DNA of 12,858 nucleotides from NCBI GenBank assembly GCA_035465955.1, contig DATIVK010000260.1:1-12858 (forward strand). Direction: 5' to 3'. The translations under genes were made by a program, and so were the position numbers. Shown here one piece after another: positions 12,099 through 12,858 of this stretch (position 1 is the stretch's first letter; the number at the start of each line of letters is the position of its first letter). A model generated the notes under the pieces. That model was not told where the DNA came from and searched no databases. It saw only the letters and a program-made list of their open reading frames with translations. This stretch comes from DATIVK01 sp035465955. Lineage in GTDB: Bacteria > Myxococcota > Myxococcia > Myxococcales > Anaeromyxobacteraceae.

Positions 12099-12858
12099 CT
12101 ACCCCTCGTCCGCGAAGAGGAGGGCCGGCTCCTCCAGGTACCGGATGAGCGCGTAGGTGAAGGCCGCCGCGACGTCCCCGTCCACCACGCGGTGGTCGCT
12201 CGTGAGCGAGACGTGCATCACGTCCCGCACGACCACCTGGCCGTCGCGGACCACCGGCGTCGGGCGGATGCGGTGGATCCCGAGGATGGCCACCTCGGGG
12301 GGGTTGATGACCGGCGTGGCGAAGAGGCCGCCGAGCGCCCCCAGGCTCGTCACCGTGAAGGTGGAGCCGCCCAGGTCCTCCGGCCGGGCCCTCCGGGCGC
12401 GCGCGTCCGCCGCGAGCCGCTCGAGCTCGCGGGCCAACTCCATGAGGGGGCGTTCGTCGGCGCGGCGCAGGACCGGGACCATCAGGCCGTCGGCCGTCGC
12501 CGTCGCGATCCCGATGTCGTACCAGTGCTTGAGCTGGAGCTCGCCCTTCTCCTCGTCGAGCGTCGCGTTGAGCCCCGGGAATCTCTGGAGGACGGCGACG
12601 GCCGCCTTCACGACGAAGGGGAGCCAGGTGACCCGGACGCCGAGCGCGCGCCCCCGCGCGGCGGCGCGCTCCTTCACCCGGCCGAGGTCGGTGACGTCCA
12701 CCTGCTCGACGAACGTGAAGTGGGCCGCCGTCCGCTTGGAGCGCGCCATCCGCTCCGCGATCCGGCGGCGCAGCCCGCGCAGCGGGACGATCTCGATCCG
12801 TCCGGGCGCGGCGGCGCGCGGCGGCGCCGGCGCGGGCCGCGCCGCCTCCAGGTCCTGC
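12099..12858 (-). CDS. Dihydrolipoyl acyltransferase (E2) of a 2-oxoacid dehydrogenase complex, N-terminus outside window
   Basis: The frame is open to the right edge and its N-terminal part lies outside. The visible 253 codons cover an Ala/Pro linker (APAPPRAAAPG) and then the whole catalytic domain. This begins with IEIVPLRGLRRRIAERMARS, the standard opening of E2 catalytic domains, and runs through TAAHFTFVEQVDVTDL, FPGLNATLDEE, DIGIATATADGLMVPVLR, STFTVTSLGALGG, TPVINPPEVAILGIHRI and the active site DHRVVDGDVAAAF. The active-site His and Asp are kept. An internal ATG at 12749 is not the start, because conserved residues lie before it. The lipoyl and E3-binding domains are not visible. Whether the complex is pyruvate or branched-chain type cannot be decided here. 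The lipB gene just downstream supplies the lipoyl precursor. Confidence 0.93.
   Translation of the reverse strand, partial: QDLEAARPAPAPPRAAAPGRIEIVPLRGLRRRIAERMARSKRTAAHFTFVEQVDVTDLGRVKERAAARGRALGVRVTWLPFVVKAAVAVLQRFPGLNATLDEEKGELQLKHWYDIGIATATADGLMVPVLRRADERPLMELARELERLAADARARRARPEDLGGSTFTVTSLGALGGLFATPVINPPEVAILGIHRIRPTPVVRDGQVVVRDVMHVSLTSDHRVVDGDVAAAFTYALIRYLEEPALLFADEG

Noticed and set aside
1..12858. CRISPR arrays, insertion sequences, integrase/attachment sites
   Set aside because: No repeat-spacer pattern, transposase or integrase motif, or flanking direct repeats were seen by eye in any part of the window.

Overview
This is a very GC-rich, gene-dense chromosomal window. ECF-type sigma factors sit beside a Hanks-type Ser/Thr kinase, and there is a hybrid histidine kinase with a 'GGIAHDFNN' H-box, a Pal-type lipoprotein and an Mla-type envelope transporter. 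Together these point to a Gram-negative, diderm bacterium of the Myxococcota/deltaproteobacterial kind. This is inferred from gene content only; no rRNA or other marker gene is present. I see no insertion sequence, phage gene, CRISPR array or tRNA, so it reads as core-type chromosome rather than an island.

Region by region. (1) 1-2829, minus strand: an envelope phospholipid/MCE transport operon in the order permease (MlaE-like), ATP-binding subunit (MlaF-like), MCE protein (MlaD-like), and a lipoprotein running off the left edge. Each gene overlaps the next by 4 nt (GTGA or ATGA). The ATP-binding subunit is the surprise: its Walker A lysine, Q-loop, signature, catalytic Glu and switch His positions are all substituted, so it looks like a pseudo-ATPase in an otherwise intact operon. 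(2) 2981-3634, plus: a divergent Cys-rich lipoprotein with two BamE/SmpA-like motifs. (3) 3635-6224, plus: a palindrome-rich intergenic stretch, then a membrane-bound hybrid histidine kinase with a structured leader. (4) 6221-7195, minus: GluQ-RS (tRNA-Asp queuosine glutamylation), sharing a CTAG double stop with the kinase.

(5) 7330-8111, plus: a Pal/OmpA-family lipoprotein and a 66-residue Arg-rich protein. (6) 8097-10657, minus: an ECF-like sigma factor translationally coupled to a transmembrane Ser/Thr kinase with a long coiled-coil tail. The sigma factor carries what looks like a duplicated sigma-4 helix-turn-helix. (7) 10802-11413, plus: a second, divergent ECF-like sigma factor. The 144 bp between the two sigma genes holds a direct repeat and a 9-bp inverted repeat. 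(8) 11419-12858, minus: lipoyl(octanoyl) transferase LipB just downstream of the E2 (dihydrolipoyl acyltransferase) of a 2-oxoacid dehydrogenase complex, which is cut by the right edge.

Common themes are envelope maintenance (Mla, Pal, three lipoproteins), signalling (hybrid kinase, Ser/Thr kinase, two sigma factors) and cofactor or tRNA modification (LipB/E2, GluQ). The observations most worth following up are the degenerate MlaF-like subunit, the duplicated sigma-4 HTH, and the structured leader with a possible 8-codon leader peptide in front of the hybrid kinase.
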